From positions 17,309-81,308 of the forward strand of contig DAOMFL010000007.1 of the NCBI GenBank assembly GCA_035429805.1: a stretch of 64,000 nucleotides of DNA, written 5' to 3'. The first letter of the stretch is position 1. The number at the start of each line of letters is the position of its first letter. The notes under the pieces were generated by a model. The model was given only the letters and a program-made list of their open reading frames with translations. It was not told the origin of the DNA and ran no database searches. The stretch comes from JALORV01 sp035429805. Its GTDB lineage: Bacteria; Pseudomonadota; Gammaproteobacteria; Burkholderiales; Burkholderiaceae_F. A program made the position numbers and the translations under genes. This document shows positions 34,130-43,977 of the stretch, one piece after another.

Positions 34130-34713
34130 GTGCTGCCGCCAAGCCCATCAGCCGCTGGCCGGTGCCGAGCCTGGACAGCCTGCCGCCCGACATCCGCAAC
34201 CGCATCGACGAGGTGCAGCAGAAGGCGGGCTTCGTCCCTAACGTCTTCCTGACGCTCGCGCACCGTCCCGACGAGTTCCGCGCGTTCTTCGCCTACCACG
34301 ACGCACTGATGCTGCGCGATTCGGGGCTCACGAAGGGCGAGCGGGAGATGATCGTCGTAGCCACCAGCGGTGCCAACGAGTGCGTTTACTGCGTCGTGGC
34401 GCACGGCGCGATCCTGCGTGTCTACGAGAAGAACCCGCTGGTGGCCGATCAGGTGGCGACCAACTACCGCAAGGCGGACATCTCGCCGCGCCAGCGCGCG
34501 ATGCTCGCGTTCGCACTGAAGGTCGCGACCGACTCGAAGTCGATCGAGCCGTCCGACTTCGAGCCGCTGCGCGCACAAGGTTTCAGCGACGAGGACATCT
34601 GGGACATCGGTGCGATTGCCGCCTTCTTCGCGCTGTCGAACCGCATGGCCAATCTGATCAGCATGCGTCCCAACGACGAGTTCTATCTGCTCGGGCGCCT
34701 GCCGCGCAAGTGA
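34126..34713 (+). CDS. AhpD-like peroxidase-related / carboxymuconolactone decarboxylase-fold protein
   Basis: The 195-residue helical protein has the redox motif NECVYCVVAHGAILR (ExxxCxxCxxxH pattern), as in AhpD and peroxidase-related enzymes, with KGEREMIVVATSGANE upstream and EDIWDIGAIAAFFALSNRMAN downstream. The paired cysteines would support disulfide-based peroxide defence. It is translationally coupled to msbA by an ATGA overlap, an unexpected neighbour in a glycan locus. Confidence 0.88.
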   Translation: MSAAAKPISRWPVPSLDSLPPDIRNRIDEVQQKAGFVPNVFLTLAHRPDEFRAFFAYHDALMLRDSGLTKGEREMIVVATSGANECVYCVVAHGAILRVYEKNPLVADQVATNYRKADISPRQRAMLAFALKVATDSKSIEPSDFEPLRAQGFSDEDIWDIGAIAAFFALSNRMANLISMRPNDEFYLLGRLPRK

Positions 34714-34733
34714 CAGCTGGTGCCGGTCGAGGA

Positions 34734-35471
34734 GTGGCGGACGAGGGCGCAGTGCGTGCGCTCGGCCTCGACGCGATCCTGATCATCAACGTCAAGGCGT
34801 TTGTCGAGCGGCGCCGGCATGTCGAGGCGCAGCTGGCGCGCTTCAACCTTGCCGGCGAGTTCATTCACGACTTCGACGCCGACGAAATCACGCCGGAGCT
34901 CGACCATCGCTGGTTCGCCGGCACCGAACTGAACCGCGGCCAGAAGTCGTGCGCGCTGAAGCACATCGACGTGCTGAAGCGCGTCGCGGCGCACGGCTGG
35001 CAACACTGCCTCGTGCTCGAGGACGACGTCGTGCTCGCCGACGGCTTCACCGAGGGCGTGCGTGCGGCGCTCGACGAGACGCGACGTGAGCCGAGGCCGT
35101 ACGTGATCTTCATCGGTGCCGGGGGCAATTTCTACACGCCGGCCAGCCAGCGCGAGCCCGGACGGCGCATCTACCCCGCGGCGAAGGGTCGCTTCACCGA
35201 CTCCTACATCATCGGCGCGCAGGAAGCCGCGCTGCGGCTGGCGCGGATCGAGGCGCAGCCGATGGCCAAGCCGATCGACGTGGTCTTCGACACGGTCGAT
35301 CGCGAGGCCGGTATCCGCTGCCTCTGGCTCGAGGACCCAGTCGTGGAGCAGGGCAGCAAACTTGGCGTCTTCCGCACGTCGCTCGAGGCCGCGCCGCCGA
35401 ACTGGCTGCAGGGACTGCGCTACCGGCTCGAGCGGATGCGCCGTAAGTACCTGTATCAGCTGTGGCGCTAG
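34734..35471 (+). CDS. Family 25 glycosyltransferase (LPS biosynthesis)
   Basis: About 245 residues. The N-terminal AILIINVKAFVERRRHVEAQ, the middle GQKSCALKHIDVLKR and CLVLEDDVVLADGF, and the TDSYIIGAQEAALRL region are characteristic of GT25 LPS enzymes (LOS beta-galactosyltransferase type), though the sugar is unknown. No ATG is available. GTG codons at 34710, 34734 and 34752 are possible; 34734 is given as a compromise, with GAGGA adjacent, and 34752 has GAGGG four bases upstream. It follows the AhpD-like gene directly. Confidence 0.8.
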   Translation: MADEGAVRALGLDAILIINVKAFVERRRHVEAQLARFNLAGEFIHDFDADEITPELDHRWFAGTELNRGQKSCALKHIDVLKRVAAHGWQHCLVLEDDVVLADGFTEGVRAALDETRREPRPYVIFIGAGGNFYTPASQREPGRRIYPAAKGRFTDSYIIGAQEAALRLARIEAQPMAKPIDVVFDTVDREAGIRCLWLEDPVVEQGSKLGVFRTSLEAAPPNWLQGLRYRLERMRRKYLYQLWR

Positions 35472-35481
35472 GAACCATCAG

Positions 35482-36735
35482 ATGAGCTCGCCCCCGCCAC
35501 ATTCCGCGCGGCAGTCGCGCTGGATCGAACTTGCGCGCTGGGCCACCGTCGTCGCGGCCTGCAGCGTGATGATCTCGCCGCCGCTGGCGAACGCCGCGAT
35601 GGCGCTGATGCTGGTCGGGCTGCTCGCGAGCGGGCAGGCCTGGCCGCGTCTGCGGCAGGCGTGCGCGCAGCCGCTCGGAATTGTCACGCTGGTGCTGATC
35701 GGGGTCGTGGCGGTCGCGATGCTGTGGGCTGACGTGCCCTGGCGCGAGCGCTGGAGTGCGTTCTGGACGTGGCGCAAGCTGTGGATGATTCCGGTCGCGT
35801 TGGCGCTGTTCGGACCGGCGCCCTGGAAGCGGCGGCTCGTGGTCGCCTACGTCGCGATCTGCGGTGCGGCGGTCGGCGTGTCTTTCGTGCTGGTTCTGCT
35901 CGAGGGACGCCTGCCGACGATGTATGAACTTGAGCTGTCCGGATCGCTGCTGCGCAACCACAGCGCGCAGTCGATGGCCTTCGCGACCGCCGCGCTACTG
36001 GCGCTCTGGCTGGCTGCCGATGCGACGCTGGAGCGCGGCTGGCGCTGGGCTGCTGCCGCGCTCGCGGCGCTGTTCGTCCTGAACATGGCGTTCGTGACAC
36101 CCGGTCGCAGCGGATTCCTCGCGCTGGCTGTCATGCTGGCGGCGCTGGCTGCCTTCAACCTGCGCAGCGGGCGCAGTGTCATCGCCGCGGCAGTGCTCGC
36201 GACGCTGCTGGCTGGGACCATGGCGCTGTCGCCGCTGGCGCGCGACCGGTTTTCACTGGCACTGGACGAATGGCGTAACGCCTCGACGCAGACCTACAAG
36301 ACCTCGCTCGGCATGCGGGCCGTGATCTACGAGAACACGCTTGAAGTCGTGCGTGAACGGCCATGGTTCGGCACCGGCACAGGTGGCTTCGGCGCCGCCT
36401 ATGCGGAGCGCGTCAGAGGCCGATACAGTGACTGGCGCGCCGTGCCGACCGTCGACCCGCACAATCAGTACCTGTTCTTCCTGGCGGAGCAGGGCATCTT
36501 CGGGCTGTTCGCCTTTCTCGCTTTCATCGTTGCCGGGCTCGTGGACCGCGGCGACGGGACACGCGCGCGTGCCGTCGCGGTGGCCATGCTGCTCGGGTGG
36601 TGTGCAACTTCCCTGCTCAGCTCGCACTTCAAGACCTTCTCCGAGGGGCACCTGGTGACGTTGTTCCTCGGCGCGATGCTGGCGCGTCCGCTGCCGGGCC
36701 TGGACGGTGCCGCGGCTGGCGCCCGGATCACCTGA
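35482..36735 (+). CDS. O-antigen ligase family membrane protein (WaaL-like)
   Basis: The 417-residue polytopic protein has about ten to twelve hydrophobic segments and a large periplasmic loop. The loop contains RPWFGTGTGGFGAAYAERV and ends DPHNQYLFFLAEQGIFGLFAF; the H-N-Q-Y block before a membrane helix is the signature of Wzy_C/WaaL ligases. It would join undecaprenyl-linked glycan to lipid A-core on the periplasmic side, consistent with its place after MsbA-like and core transferase genes. A polymerase role (Wzy) is possible. Confidence 0.85.
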   Translation: MSSPPPHSARQSRWIELARWATVVAACSVMISPPLANAAMALMLVGLLASGQAWPRLRQACAQPLGIVTLVLIGVVAVAMLWADVPWRERWSAFWTWRKLWMIPVALALFGPAPWKRRLVVAYVAICGAAVGVSFVLVLLEGRLPTMYELELSGSLLRNHSAQSMAFATAALLALWLAADATLERGWRWAAAALAALFVLNMAFVTPGRSGFLALAVMLAALAAFNLRSGRSVIAAAVLATLLAGTMALSPLARDRFSLALDEWRNASTQTYKTSLGMRAVIYENTLEVVRERPWFGTGTGGFGAAYAERVRGRYSDWRAVPTVDPHNQYLFFLAEQGIFGLFAFLAFIVAGLVDRGDGTRARAVAVAMLLGWCATSLLSSHFKTFSEGHLVTLFLGAMLARPLPGLDGAAAGARIT

Positions 36736-36744
36736 GGCACGGCC

Positions 36745-37683
36745 GTGAGGGTCCTCGTCCGGCTGCCGAATCACGTAGGCGACGCCTGCATGTCGCTGCC
36801 GGCGCTGCACCTGCTGCGCGAGGCCGGACTGCACTGCGCACTCGTCGGGCGTGGCTGGGGCGCGAGCCTATTCGAAGGGATGCACTTTCCATACATCGCG
36901 ATTCAGGGCCGTCTGCTGCGCGACATCGGGCACGTGCGCGCGGCTCCGCGGTCGATCGAGGACACGCTGCTCGGGTTGGTGCTGCCGAACTCGTTCGGGT
37001 CCGCGCTGCTGTTCGCGCTGGCCGACGTGCCTAGCGCCGGTCTGGCGACCGCGTACCGCCGGTGGCTGCTGCGCTGGCCGAGCCGCGAGCCCGCCGCGTG
37101 CCACGAGGTCGAGCGCTTCTTCAGCGCGGCGTCGGCGGCTCTGCGGGCGTGGGGCGTTGCAGTCGAGCGGACTGCGCCGCCGCCTTCGCTCGGCCTGCAG
37201 CTGACCGACGGGCAGCGACGTGCCGCGGACTCGATCCTCCGCATCGGCCGTATCGAAGGCCGCTACGCGCTGGTGGCGCCGGTCGCGACCGGACTGCACC
37301 GCGGCAGGATCAAGCACTGGGCGCACTTCGCGCAGCTGACGCCGCGGCTGCAGGAACGCGGACTGACGGTCGTCGCAGCACCCCCGTCAACTGAAGTCGA
37401 GGCCGCGCAGGCGGCGCTGCCCGGCGCAACGATGCTGCCGTCGGCCCCGCTCGGCGTGTTTGCGGCACTCGCCGAGAAAGCGGCCGTCGTCATCGCGAAC
37501 GACTCGGGCACGAGTCACGTCGCCGCTGCAGTCGGCGCGCGCCAGGTGACGATCTTCGGCGTCACGGACCGCGCGCGCACCGGACCGTGGTCGCCGCGCG
37601 CCGTGTGCGTCGGCAAAAATGGCGCCTGGCCCGCAGTCGACGACGTGGTGGCCGCCGTGGACACAGCGGTGCAACAGCCATGA
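36745..37683 (+). CDS. Family 9 glycosyltransferase (heptosyltransferase-like)
   Basis: The 312-residue GT-B protein begins VLVRLPNHVGDACMSLPALHLLRE, the heptosyltransferase N-terminal pattern with the essential N/D-x-GD block. The donor-binding C-terminal domain has VVIANDSGTSHVAAAVGARQVTIFG. The start is GTG at 36745, 9 bp after the ligase stop. Its 3' end overlaps the next GT9 gene by 4 bp. Likely an LPS-core heptosyltransferase; I cannot distinguish WaaF from WaaC or other types with confidence. Confidence 0.85.
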   Translation: MRVLVRLPNHVGDACMSLPALHLLREAGLHCALVGRGWGASLFEGMHFPYIAIQGRLLRDIGHVRAAPRSIEDTLLGLVLPNSFGSALLFALADVPSAGLATAYRRWLLRWPSREPAACHEVERFFSAASAALRAWGVAVERTAPPPSLGLQLTDGQRRAADSILRIGRIEGRYALVAPVATGLHRGRIKHWAHFAQLTPRLQERGLTVVAAPPSTEVEAAQAALPGATMLPSAPLGVFAALAEKAAVVIANDSGTSHVAAAVGARQVTIFGVTDRARTGPWSPRAVCVGKNGAWPAVDDVVAAVDTAVQQP

Positions 37684-38801
37684 GCGGCGAACGCGTTCCG
37701 ACGATTCGTACGCCGCGCCGTGTGCTGGTCGTCACGCTGCGTTTCCTCGGCGACGCGCTGCTTTCGACGGCGCTGGTGCACGCGATCAAGCAGCGCTGGC
37801 CGGAGTGTGTGATCGACGTGCTGACCTTTGCCGGCACCGAAGCGGCGTTCGAGGGCAATCCGGATGTGGCGCAGATCCTCGCGGTGGCGGAGCGTGCGTC
37901 CGCGATAGACACGCTGCGACGGGCCGTATCGATGCGGCGTCGTTACGATCTGGCGGTGGTCGCACAGACGGGCACCCGGCCGTTCCTGTTGGGGTGGGCG
38001 GCGGGCCGTCAGCGCGTCGCGCTGGTGTCGGCCGAACCGGGCAAGTCCTGGTGGAAGCGCCTGCTGCTGGATGGCTACGCCGTTTTCGACGACCGTGGCT
38101 CGCGAGTGCTCGAGAACCAGCGCATCGCCCGCCTGCTGGGCATCGGGGACGAGCCGAGCGTCGTGCCGCCTTCGGCAGGCTGGGGCGTGGGCGAGGTCGC
38201 CGCAGCGCTCGGTTTCGACCCCGCGGACGTACCCTTCGCGGTCGTGCACCCGTCACCGCGCTGGCGTTACAAGCAGTGGACCCGCGCGGGCTGGCAGGCG
38301 CTCATCAGGCACCTGGCCGCGCGCGGCCTGCGCGTGATCATCACGGGCGGCCCCGCGGCGGATGAACGCCGCTACCTCGACGACGTACTGACCGGATTCG
38401 ATGACGTGCCGTTTGAGCGCGTGGACGGCTGCTGGTCGCTGGGTGAGACCGCCGACGTGCTGCGTCATGCCCGCGTCTTTGTCGGTCCGGACACCGCGAC
38501 GACGCATCTGGCGGCCGCCTGCGGGGCGCCGACCGTTGCCCTCTACGGGCCGACCGACCCGGCGATCTGGGGCCCGTGGCCGGCGCGGGACGGCAGGGCC
38601 TACGAGCGGGTGGCGATGCACCAGCGCCGTGGCAACGTGCTGCTGCTGCAGAATCCCGAACTCAGCTGTGTGCCATGCCAGCTCGAAGGCTGCGAACGTC
38701 ACCGGCAGAGCCACTCGCAGTGCCTCGACCGGCTTGGCGCTGAGCGTGTGATCGAAGCCGCGCTGGAGCAGCTGGGCAGCGGCGGAGCGCAGGCACGCTA
38801 G
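37680..38801 (+). CDS. Family 9 glycosyltransferase (heptosyltransferase-like), WaaQ-type
   Basis: The 373-residue protein starts with a basic segment, then VLVVTLRFLGDALLSTALVHAIKQ, and carries VVHPSPRWRYKQWTRAGWQAL, VIITGGPAADERRYL and FVGPDTATTHLAAACGAPTVALYGPTDP. These are GT9 donor and acceptor signatures; the RYLGD-like start and GWGPWPA-like region resemble WaaQ. The C-terminus has a CVPCQLEGCERH Cys cluster seen in several GT9 proteins. It is coupled to the preceding GT9 gene, and its stop shares bases with the convergent YceI-like gene (CTAG). Confidence 0.87.
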   Translation: MSGERVPTIRTPRRVLVVTLRFLGDALLSTALVHAIKQRWPECVIDVLTFAGTEAAFEGNPDVAQILAVAERASAIDTLRRAVSMRRRYDLAVVAQTGTRPFLLGWAAGRQRVALVSAEPGKSWWKRLLLDGYAVFDDRGSRVLENQRIARLLGIGDEPSVVPPSAGWGVGEVAAALGFDPADVPFAVVHPSPRWRYKQWTRAGWQALIRHLAARGLRVIITGGPAADERRYLDDVLTGFDDVPFERVDGCWSLGETADVLRHARVFVGPDTATTHLAAACGAPTVALYGPTDPAIWGPWPARDGRAYERVAMHQRRGNVLLLQNPELSCVPCQLEGCERHRQSHSQCLDRLGAERVIEAALEQLGSGGAQAR

Positions 38802-39391
38802 CCCCTGGTGTCGAGCGTCGCCTCGACCGTGATCGTCAGTTCGACCTCGTCGCCGAGCAGCGGCGGCTTGTATCGCCCGAGGTCGTAGTCCGAGCGGCGC
38901 ACGGTGCCGCGCGCCAGTGCGCCGCAGCGCTTGCCGCCTGCCAGCGGATGGAGCGTGCAGCGGAAACGCGAGACCTCCAGCGTCAGCGGCCGCGTCACGC
39001 CGTGCATCGTGAGTTCGCCTTCGAGCGCGACCGGCTCGTCGTCCGCGTAGCGCACGGTGCTTGCCCGATAGATGATCTGCGGGTGGCGCGCCGCGTCGAA
39101 GAACTCCTCGCTGCGCAGCTTGCGGTCGAGCGACGCCAGTCCGCTGCTGATGCTCGCCGTCTGGATGACGATCTCGACCGATCCGGCTTTCGCCGCGGGG
39201 TTGAGGACGATGCGGCCCTGCGTCGAATCGAAGCGTCCCTGCTGCAGTGAGACACCGAAGTGCTCGATCGTATATGTCGGGAACGTGTGTCCAGGATCGA
39301 CGGTGTAGGCCTGTTCCTGCGCGCGCAACGGGCCGGTCCACGCCACGACGCACGCTGCCAGCGCGAGGGCCATGCCAGTTCGACTCTTCAA
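38798..39391 (-). CDS. YceI-family periplasmic lipid-binding protein (first of two)
   Basis: About 197 residues with a signal peptide (GMALALAACVVAWTGPLRAQ). The mature YceI beta-barrel has YTVDPGHTFPTYTIEHFGVS, SVEIVIQTASISSGLASLDRKL...EEFFDAARHP and GVTRPLTLEV. YceI proteins hold isoprenoid or polyprenoid lipids. The TTG at 39391 is chosen: GAGGAG lies 7 nt upstream and it adds a basic n-region (KSR) to the signal. Its 3' end overlaps the GT9 gene's stop. It is the last gene of a b561-YceI-YceI set. Confidence 0.87.
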   Translation of the reverse strand: MKSRTGMALALAACVVAWTGPLRAQEQAYTVDPGHTFPTYTIEHFGVSLQQGRFDSTQGRIVLNPAAKAGSVEIVIQTASISSGLASLDRKLRSEEFFDAARHPQIIYRASTVRYADDEPVALEGELTMHGVTRPLTLEVSRFRCTLHPLAGGKRCGALARGTVRRSDYDLGRYKPPLLGDEVELTITVEATLDTRG

Positions 39392-39418
39392 GTGCGTCTC
39401 CTCAAATGCCAATGCGCG

Positions 39419-39967
39419 TCAACGCGCGGAATGCGTCACCAGGCGCACCTGGACCGTCGTTTCGTTGGCCAGTGTCTTCGTGTCCGCCCACTCGCCTTCG
39501 CCGATGCGGTAGTCGAGGCGCATCAGCGGGAAGCTGGCCTCGAAGATGCGGCGCCCGCCGTCTTCCCGCACCGAGAACGGCACTGTCAACTCGCGTGTGA
39601 CGCCCTTGATGCCGAGCTTGCCCGTCGCCTCGTAGCGACCGGCCCCGATTCTGCGGATCGCTGTAGTGGTGAACGTCGCCCGCGGGATCCGGGCCGCGTC
39701 GAGAAACGCCTTGCCCTTGGCCTCGTCGTTGAACGATGGATCGCCCAGGTCGAAACTCGACAGATCGACCTCCACTGACGCCTTTGACGCTTCGGGTCTG
39801 CGCTCGTCCCATTCGAGACTGGCATTGAACAAACGGAACTGGCCGTCGAACGGCACGTTCATCTGCCGCGCCGTGACCCGTATCGAGCTGCGCTGCGGAT
39901 CGAGCGGCTCGGCGTTCGAGATCGACGCCCACAGGGTGGCAACGAAAATGACCGCGAGCAGCTTCAT
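39419..39967 (-). CDS. YceI-family periplasmic protein (second, diverged)
   Basis: About 182 residues with a signal peptide (LLAVIFVATLWASISNAEP). The mature part follows the YceI pattern (SIRVTARQMNVPFDGQFRLF, EVDLSSFDLGD, GKAFLDAARIPRATFTTTAI, GVTRELTVPFSV), but the first barrel strands differ from the neighbour at 38798. The ATG at 39967 is preferred over one at 39988 that would add residues ahead of the signal peptide. It lies 27 bp upstream of the other YceI gene and 40 bp after the b561 gene, so the three are probably co-transcribed. Confidence 0.85.
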   Translation of the reverse strand: MKLLAVIFVATLWASISNAEPLDPQRSSIRVTARQMNVPFDGQFRLFNASLEWDERRPEASKASVEVDLSSFDLGDPSFNDEAKGKAFLDAARIPRATFTTTAIRRIGAGRYEATGKLGIKGVTRELTVPFSVREDGGRRIFEASFPLMRLDYRIGEGEWADTKTLANETTVQVRLVTHSAR

Positions 39968-40007
39968 TTCAACACGTAAACAGCCCATGGCTCAGGTTCA
40001 TTCCGCG

Positions 40008-40541
40008 TCAGAAGCCCATGCGCCGCAAGAGGCCATCGCGGTCGACGAACTGGTGTTTCAGCACGGCAGCCACATGGACCAGTACCAGCGAAAGCAACAG
40101 CCACCCGAGGGCCTGGTGCGCCCAGCGCAACGTGGAAGCCAGGGCGCGGTCGCGCGCGACGAGATCGGGCAGTTGCCAGAGCCCGAGGTAGACGGTCGGA
40201 ACTCCGGTGGCGCTGCTGAAGATCCAGCCGGACAGGGGCAGCGCGAACATCAGGCCGTAAAGGCTCCAGTGCACGACGCTGGCCGCGCGCATCTGCCACG
40301 CAGGCGCCGGGAGCGGCGGCGGCGCCGCGCTCACTGACCTCCAGGCGAGGCGGGCGATGGCCAGCATGAATATCGTGACTCCGATCCACTTGTGGTAGGA
40401 GACGAGCTGCAGCTTCAGCGGGGACAGGCGCAGGCTGGCCACGTACCAGCCGAGCGGAATCGTCGCGACGATGCATGTGGCGACCAGCCAGTGCAGTGCC
40501 ACCGCTGTTCTTGAATAGCGCCCCTGCTTGTGCAATTCCAT
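40008..40541 (-). CDS. Cytochrome b561 family membrane protein
   Basis: The 177-residue protein has four membrane helices with paired histidines for two b hemes: RTAVALHWLVATCIVATIPL, LVSYHKWIGVTIFMLAIARL, VVHWSLYGLMFALPLSGWI and RWAHQALGWLLLSLVLVHVAAVLKH. It transfers electrons in the inner membrane, possibly quinol-linked. A b561 gene next to YceI genes is a recurrent arrangement in proteobacteria and suggests a lipid-quinone or superoxide-related role, which remains inference. Confidence 0.93.
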   Translation of the reverse strand: MELHKQGRYSRTAVALHWLVATCIVATIPLGWYVASLRLSPLKLQLVSYHKWIGVTIFMLAIARLAWRSVSAAPPPLPAPAWQMRAASVVHWSLYGLMFALPLSGWIFSSATGVPTVYLGLWQLPDLVARDRALASTLRWAHQALGWLLLSLVLVHVAAVLKHQFVDRDGLLRRMGF

Positions 40542-40632
40542 CGGGGTGGGGTTGGACCGTCAAGCGGGACTATGGTGCCATGCCGGCGCCGGCGGGCAAT
40601 AGCGCCCGGCGGCGGGCCGCGCGCCCGACCGC

Positions 40633-42090
<1,458 letters not shown>

Positions 42091-42100
42091 GTGGATTCGC

Positions 42101-42462
42101 CGCTCACGTACGCGACCGCTGCGCGGTCGCACGTGCGCTCGCGGCGGAACGGCATATTAGTCGGCTCCGCTCCGGAGCGGCCGCGCGCTCCGCCGAAGTA
42201 CAACGACGCGCACCTCTCCCTGCGGAGGTCCTCGCAGTGGCAGGACATCGTTTCCCTCTCCGCCAGGCGGGGAGGGTGCAGGGAGGGGTGCAAATCTCCT
42301 CCCGCTCGGCGGGAGGACGGGTGGGTGCTGTGCAGTTGCGTCTCGGCGGAGCGCGCGGCCGCTCCGGAGCGCAGCCGACCATTCAGTCTTGGGCGCGCAC
42401 GCAGTGCGCGTGACCGGAGCGATTGCACGTGCGACGCGCGCAGCGCGTCGCGTACACGAGCG
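42101..42462. repeat. Composite inverted-repeat element filling the maf-rng gap
   Basis: The gap holds no gene. Outer arms 42101-42142 and 42419-42462 are imperfect inverted copies. Inner arms 42160-42212 and 42328-42380 are inverted copies with a near-perfect core of about 35 bp (containing CTCCGGAGCGGCCGCGCGCTC). The centre has two more hairpins: one at about 42254-42276, and TCCTCCCGC/GCGGGAGGA at 42297-42317. The whole could fold into a long branched structure. No transposase is present, so it is either a small non-autonomous element or a palindromic intergenic repeat. Confidence 0.75.
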
Positions 42463-42465
42463 ACG

Positions 42466-43080
42466 CTACAAGACCTTGAGGCCGGCCTTGGTCAGCAGCT
42501 GCGCCGTCTCGTAGAGCGGCAGTCCCATGACGCCGGTGTAGCTGCCCTCGATGCGCTCGATGAAGACCGCGGCAAGACCCTGGATGCCGTAGCCACCGGC
42601 CTTGTCGTAGGGCTCGGGCGTTGCGCAGTAGCGCTTGATCTCGCCTTCGTCGAGGGTGCGGAATGCGACGGTGGAGACGGACGTCGCGGACAGCAACGGT
42701 CCCTGGATCGCGAGCGCGATGGACGTGCGCACTTCGTGGGTCCGGCCGGCGAGCTTGCGCAGGAACGCGGCGGCCTGGTCCGGATTGGCAGGCTTGGCAA
42801 GGATCTCGCCGTCGACGATGACGACGGTGTCCGCGGCCAGCACCGGGCGATGGAGCAGCGAACGCATGCCCAGCACCTTGAGGCCGAAGGCCGCCTTCTC
42901 GCGTGCGGTGCGCTCGACATAGTCCGCCGGCGACTCGCCGCTCTTCTGCGATTCGTCGACGTCGGGACCGCCGCGGGGCGAGGCGAGGCGCAGCAGCAAC
43001 GGGTCGAACTTCACGCCGATCTGTTTGAGCAATTCGCGGCGGCGCGGGCTGCGCGAAGCGAGGTAGATGGCGGAGGTCAT
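42466..43080 (-). CDS. maf: Maf-family nucleotide pyrophosphatase
   Basis: The 204-residue protein starts IYLASRSPRRRELLKQIGVKF (SxRR phosphate-binding loop). It carries VLAADTVVIVDGEILAKP (the AADT metal/base region) and EPYDKAGGYGIQGLAAVFIERIEGSYTGVMGLPL. Maf enzymes hydrolyse non-canonical or methylated nucleoside triphosphates. The ATG at 43080 shares one base with the rlmH stop, coupling the two genes. Confidence 0.95.
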   Translation of the reverse strand: MTSAIYLASRSPRRRELLKQIGVKFDPLLLRLASPRGGPDVDESQKSGESPADYVERTAREKAAFGLKVLGMRSLLHRPVLAADTVVIVDGEILAKPANPDQAAAFLRKLAGRTHEVRTSIALAIQGPLLSATSVSTVAFRTLDEGEIKRYCATPEPYDKAGGYGIQGLAAVFIERIEGSYTGVMGLPLYETAQLLTKAGLKVL

Positions 43081-43553
43081 CAGGCGCGATGGTAGGGGTG
43101 GCGTGCGAGGATCGACCACGCGCGATACAGCTGCTCGGCGAGCAGCACCCGCGCCAGCGCGTGCGGCAAGGTCATGCTCGACAGGCGCAGCAGCAGCCGG
43201 GCCTCGCGCCGGAAGCCCTCGTCGAGCCCGTCAGGCCCGCCAATCGCGAACGTGACGCTATCGCCGCCGTCGCGCCAGCCGCCGAGCTGTTCCGCCAGCT
43301 GCTGCGTGGTCCAGTCCTTGCCGCGCTCGTCGAGCGCGATCAGCTGCGATCCTGCCGGAACTGCAGCGCGCAGGCGCCCGGACTCGGCGCTGCGGCAACG
43401 CTCGGCCTCGTCTGCACGTCCGGTCCGGGGCTCGGCTTTCAACTCCCTCAGCTCCACCTTGAAGTCCGCCGGAAAGCGGGCCAGGTAATCGTTCACGGCT
43501 GCATCGACCCAGGCCGGCTGCCTCTGCCCGACCGCGAGGATCAGGATCTTCAT
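43080..43553 (-). CDS. rlmH: 23S rRNA (pseudouridine1915-N3)-methyltransferase RlmH
   Basis: The 157-residue SPOUT methyltransferase starts MKILILAVGQRQPAWVDAAV, with VPAGSQLIALDERGKDW, VTFAIGGPDGLDEGFR (SAM-binding knot) and the C-terminal LPHALARVLLAEQLYRAWSI...PYHRA, all characteristic. It modifies helix 69 of mature 70S ribosomes. It is downstream of rsfS with a 22-bp gap, an order conserved across many bacteria. Confidence 0.97.
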   Translation of the reverse strand: MKILILAVGQRQPAWVDAAVNDYLARFPADFKVELRELKAEPRTGRADEAERCRSAESGRLRAAVPAGSQLIALDERGKDWTTQQLAEQLGGWRDGGDSVTFAIGGPDGLDEGFRREARLLLRLSSMTLPHALARVLLAEQLYRAWSILARHPYHRA

Positions 43554-43575
43554 CGAGCGGGCGAGGCCGAACGGC

Positions 43576-43977
43576 CTAGCGCTTCCGGCCCGTCGATGTT
43601 CGCGACGTCGTTTTACCCGCTATCGACGCTGCGGCCGAGGACTTGAGTCGCACCGATTTGGCACCCCAGATTTCCTCGAGGTTGTAGTAGTCGCGGATCG
43701 CCGGCTGCAGGATGTGCACGACCGCATCGCCGCAGTCGACCAGCACCCATTCGCCGGAGTCCTCGCCCTCCATGCTGACGACGATTCCGCCGGCGGCCTT
43801 CACCTTCTCGGCCACCGACGACGCCAGCGCGCGGGTCTGCCGGTTCGAAGTGCCGCTGGCGATGACGACCCGGTCAAACATGTCCGAAAGCCCGGTCGTG
43901 TTGAAGACGCGGATGTCCTGGCCCTTGACGTCCTCGAGCGCGTCGACGATGACGCGCTGCAGCTTCCTAATGTCCAT
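43576..43977 (-). CDS. rsfS: Ribosomal silencing factor
   Basis: The 133-residue RsfS/Iojap protein binds ribosomal protein L14 and blocks subunit joining in slow growth. Motifs include IVDALEDVKGQDIRVFNTTG, FDRVVIASGTSNRQTRALA, SGEWVLVDCGDAVVHILQPAIRDYYNLEEIW. The C-terminal 20 residues are basic and Ser/Thr-rich. The ATG at 43977 starts the conserved domain and lies 11 bp inside the end of nadD. Confidence 0.96.
   Translation of the reverse strand: MDIRKLQRVIVDALEDVKGQDIRVFNTTGLSDMFDRVVIASGTSNRQTRALASSVAEKVKAAGGIVVSMEGEDSGEWVLVDCGDAVVHILQPAIRDYYNLEEIWGAKSVRLKSSAAASIAGKTTSRTSTGRKR

Noticed and set aside
42254..42317. CRISPR-like repeats in the maf-rng gap
   Set aside because: The repeated elements are inverted and hairpin-forming, with no regularly spaced direct repeats or cas genes.
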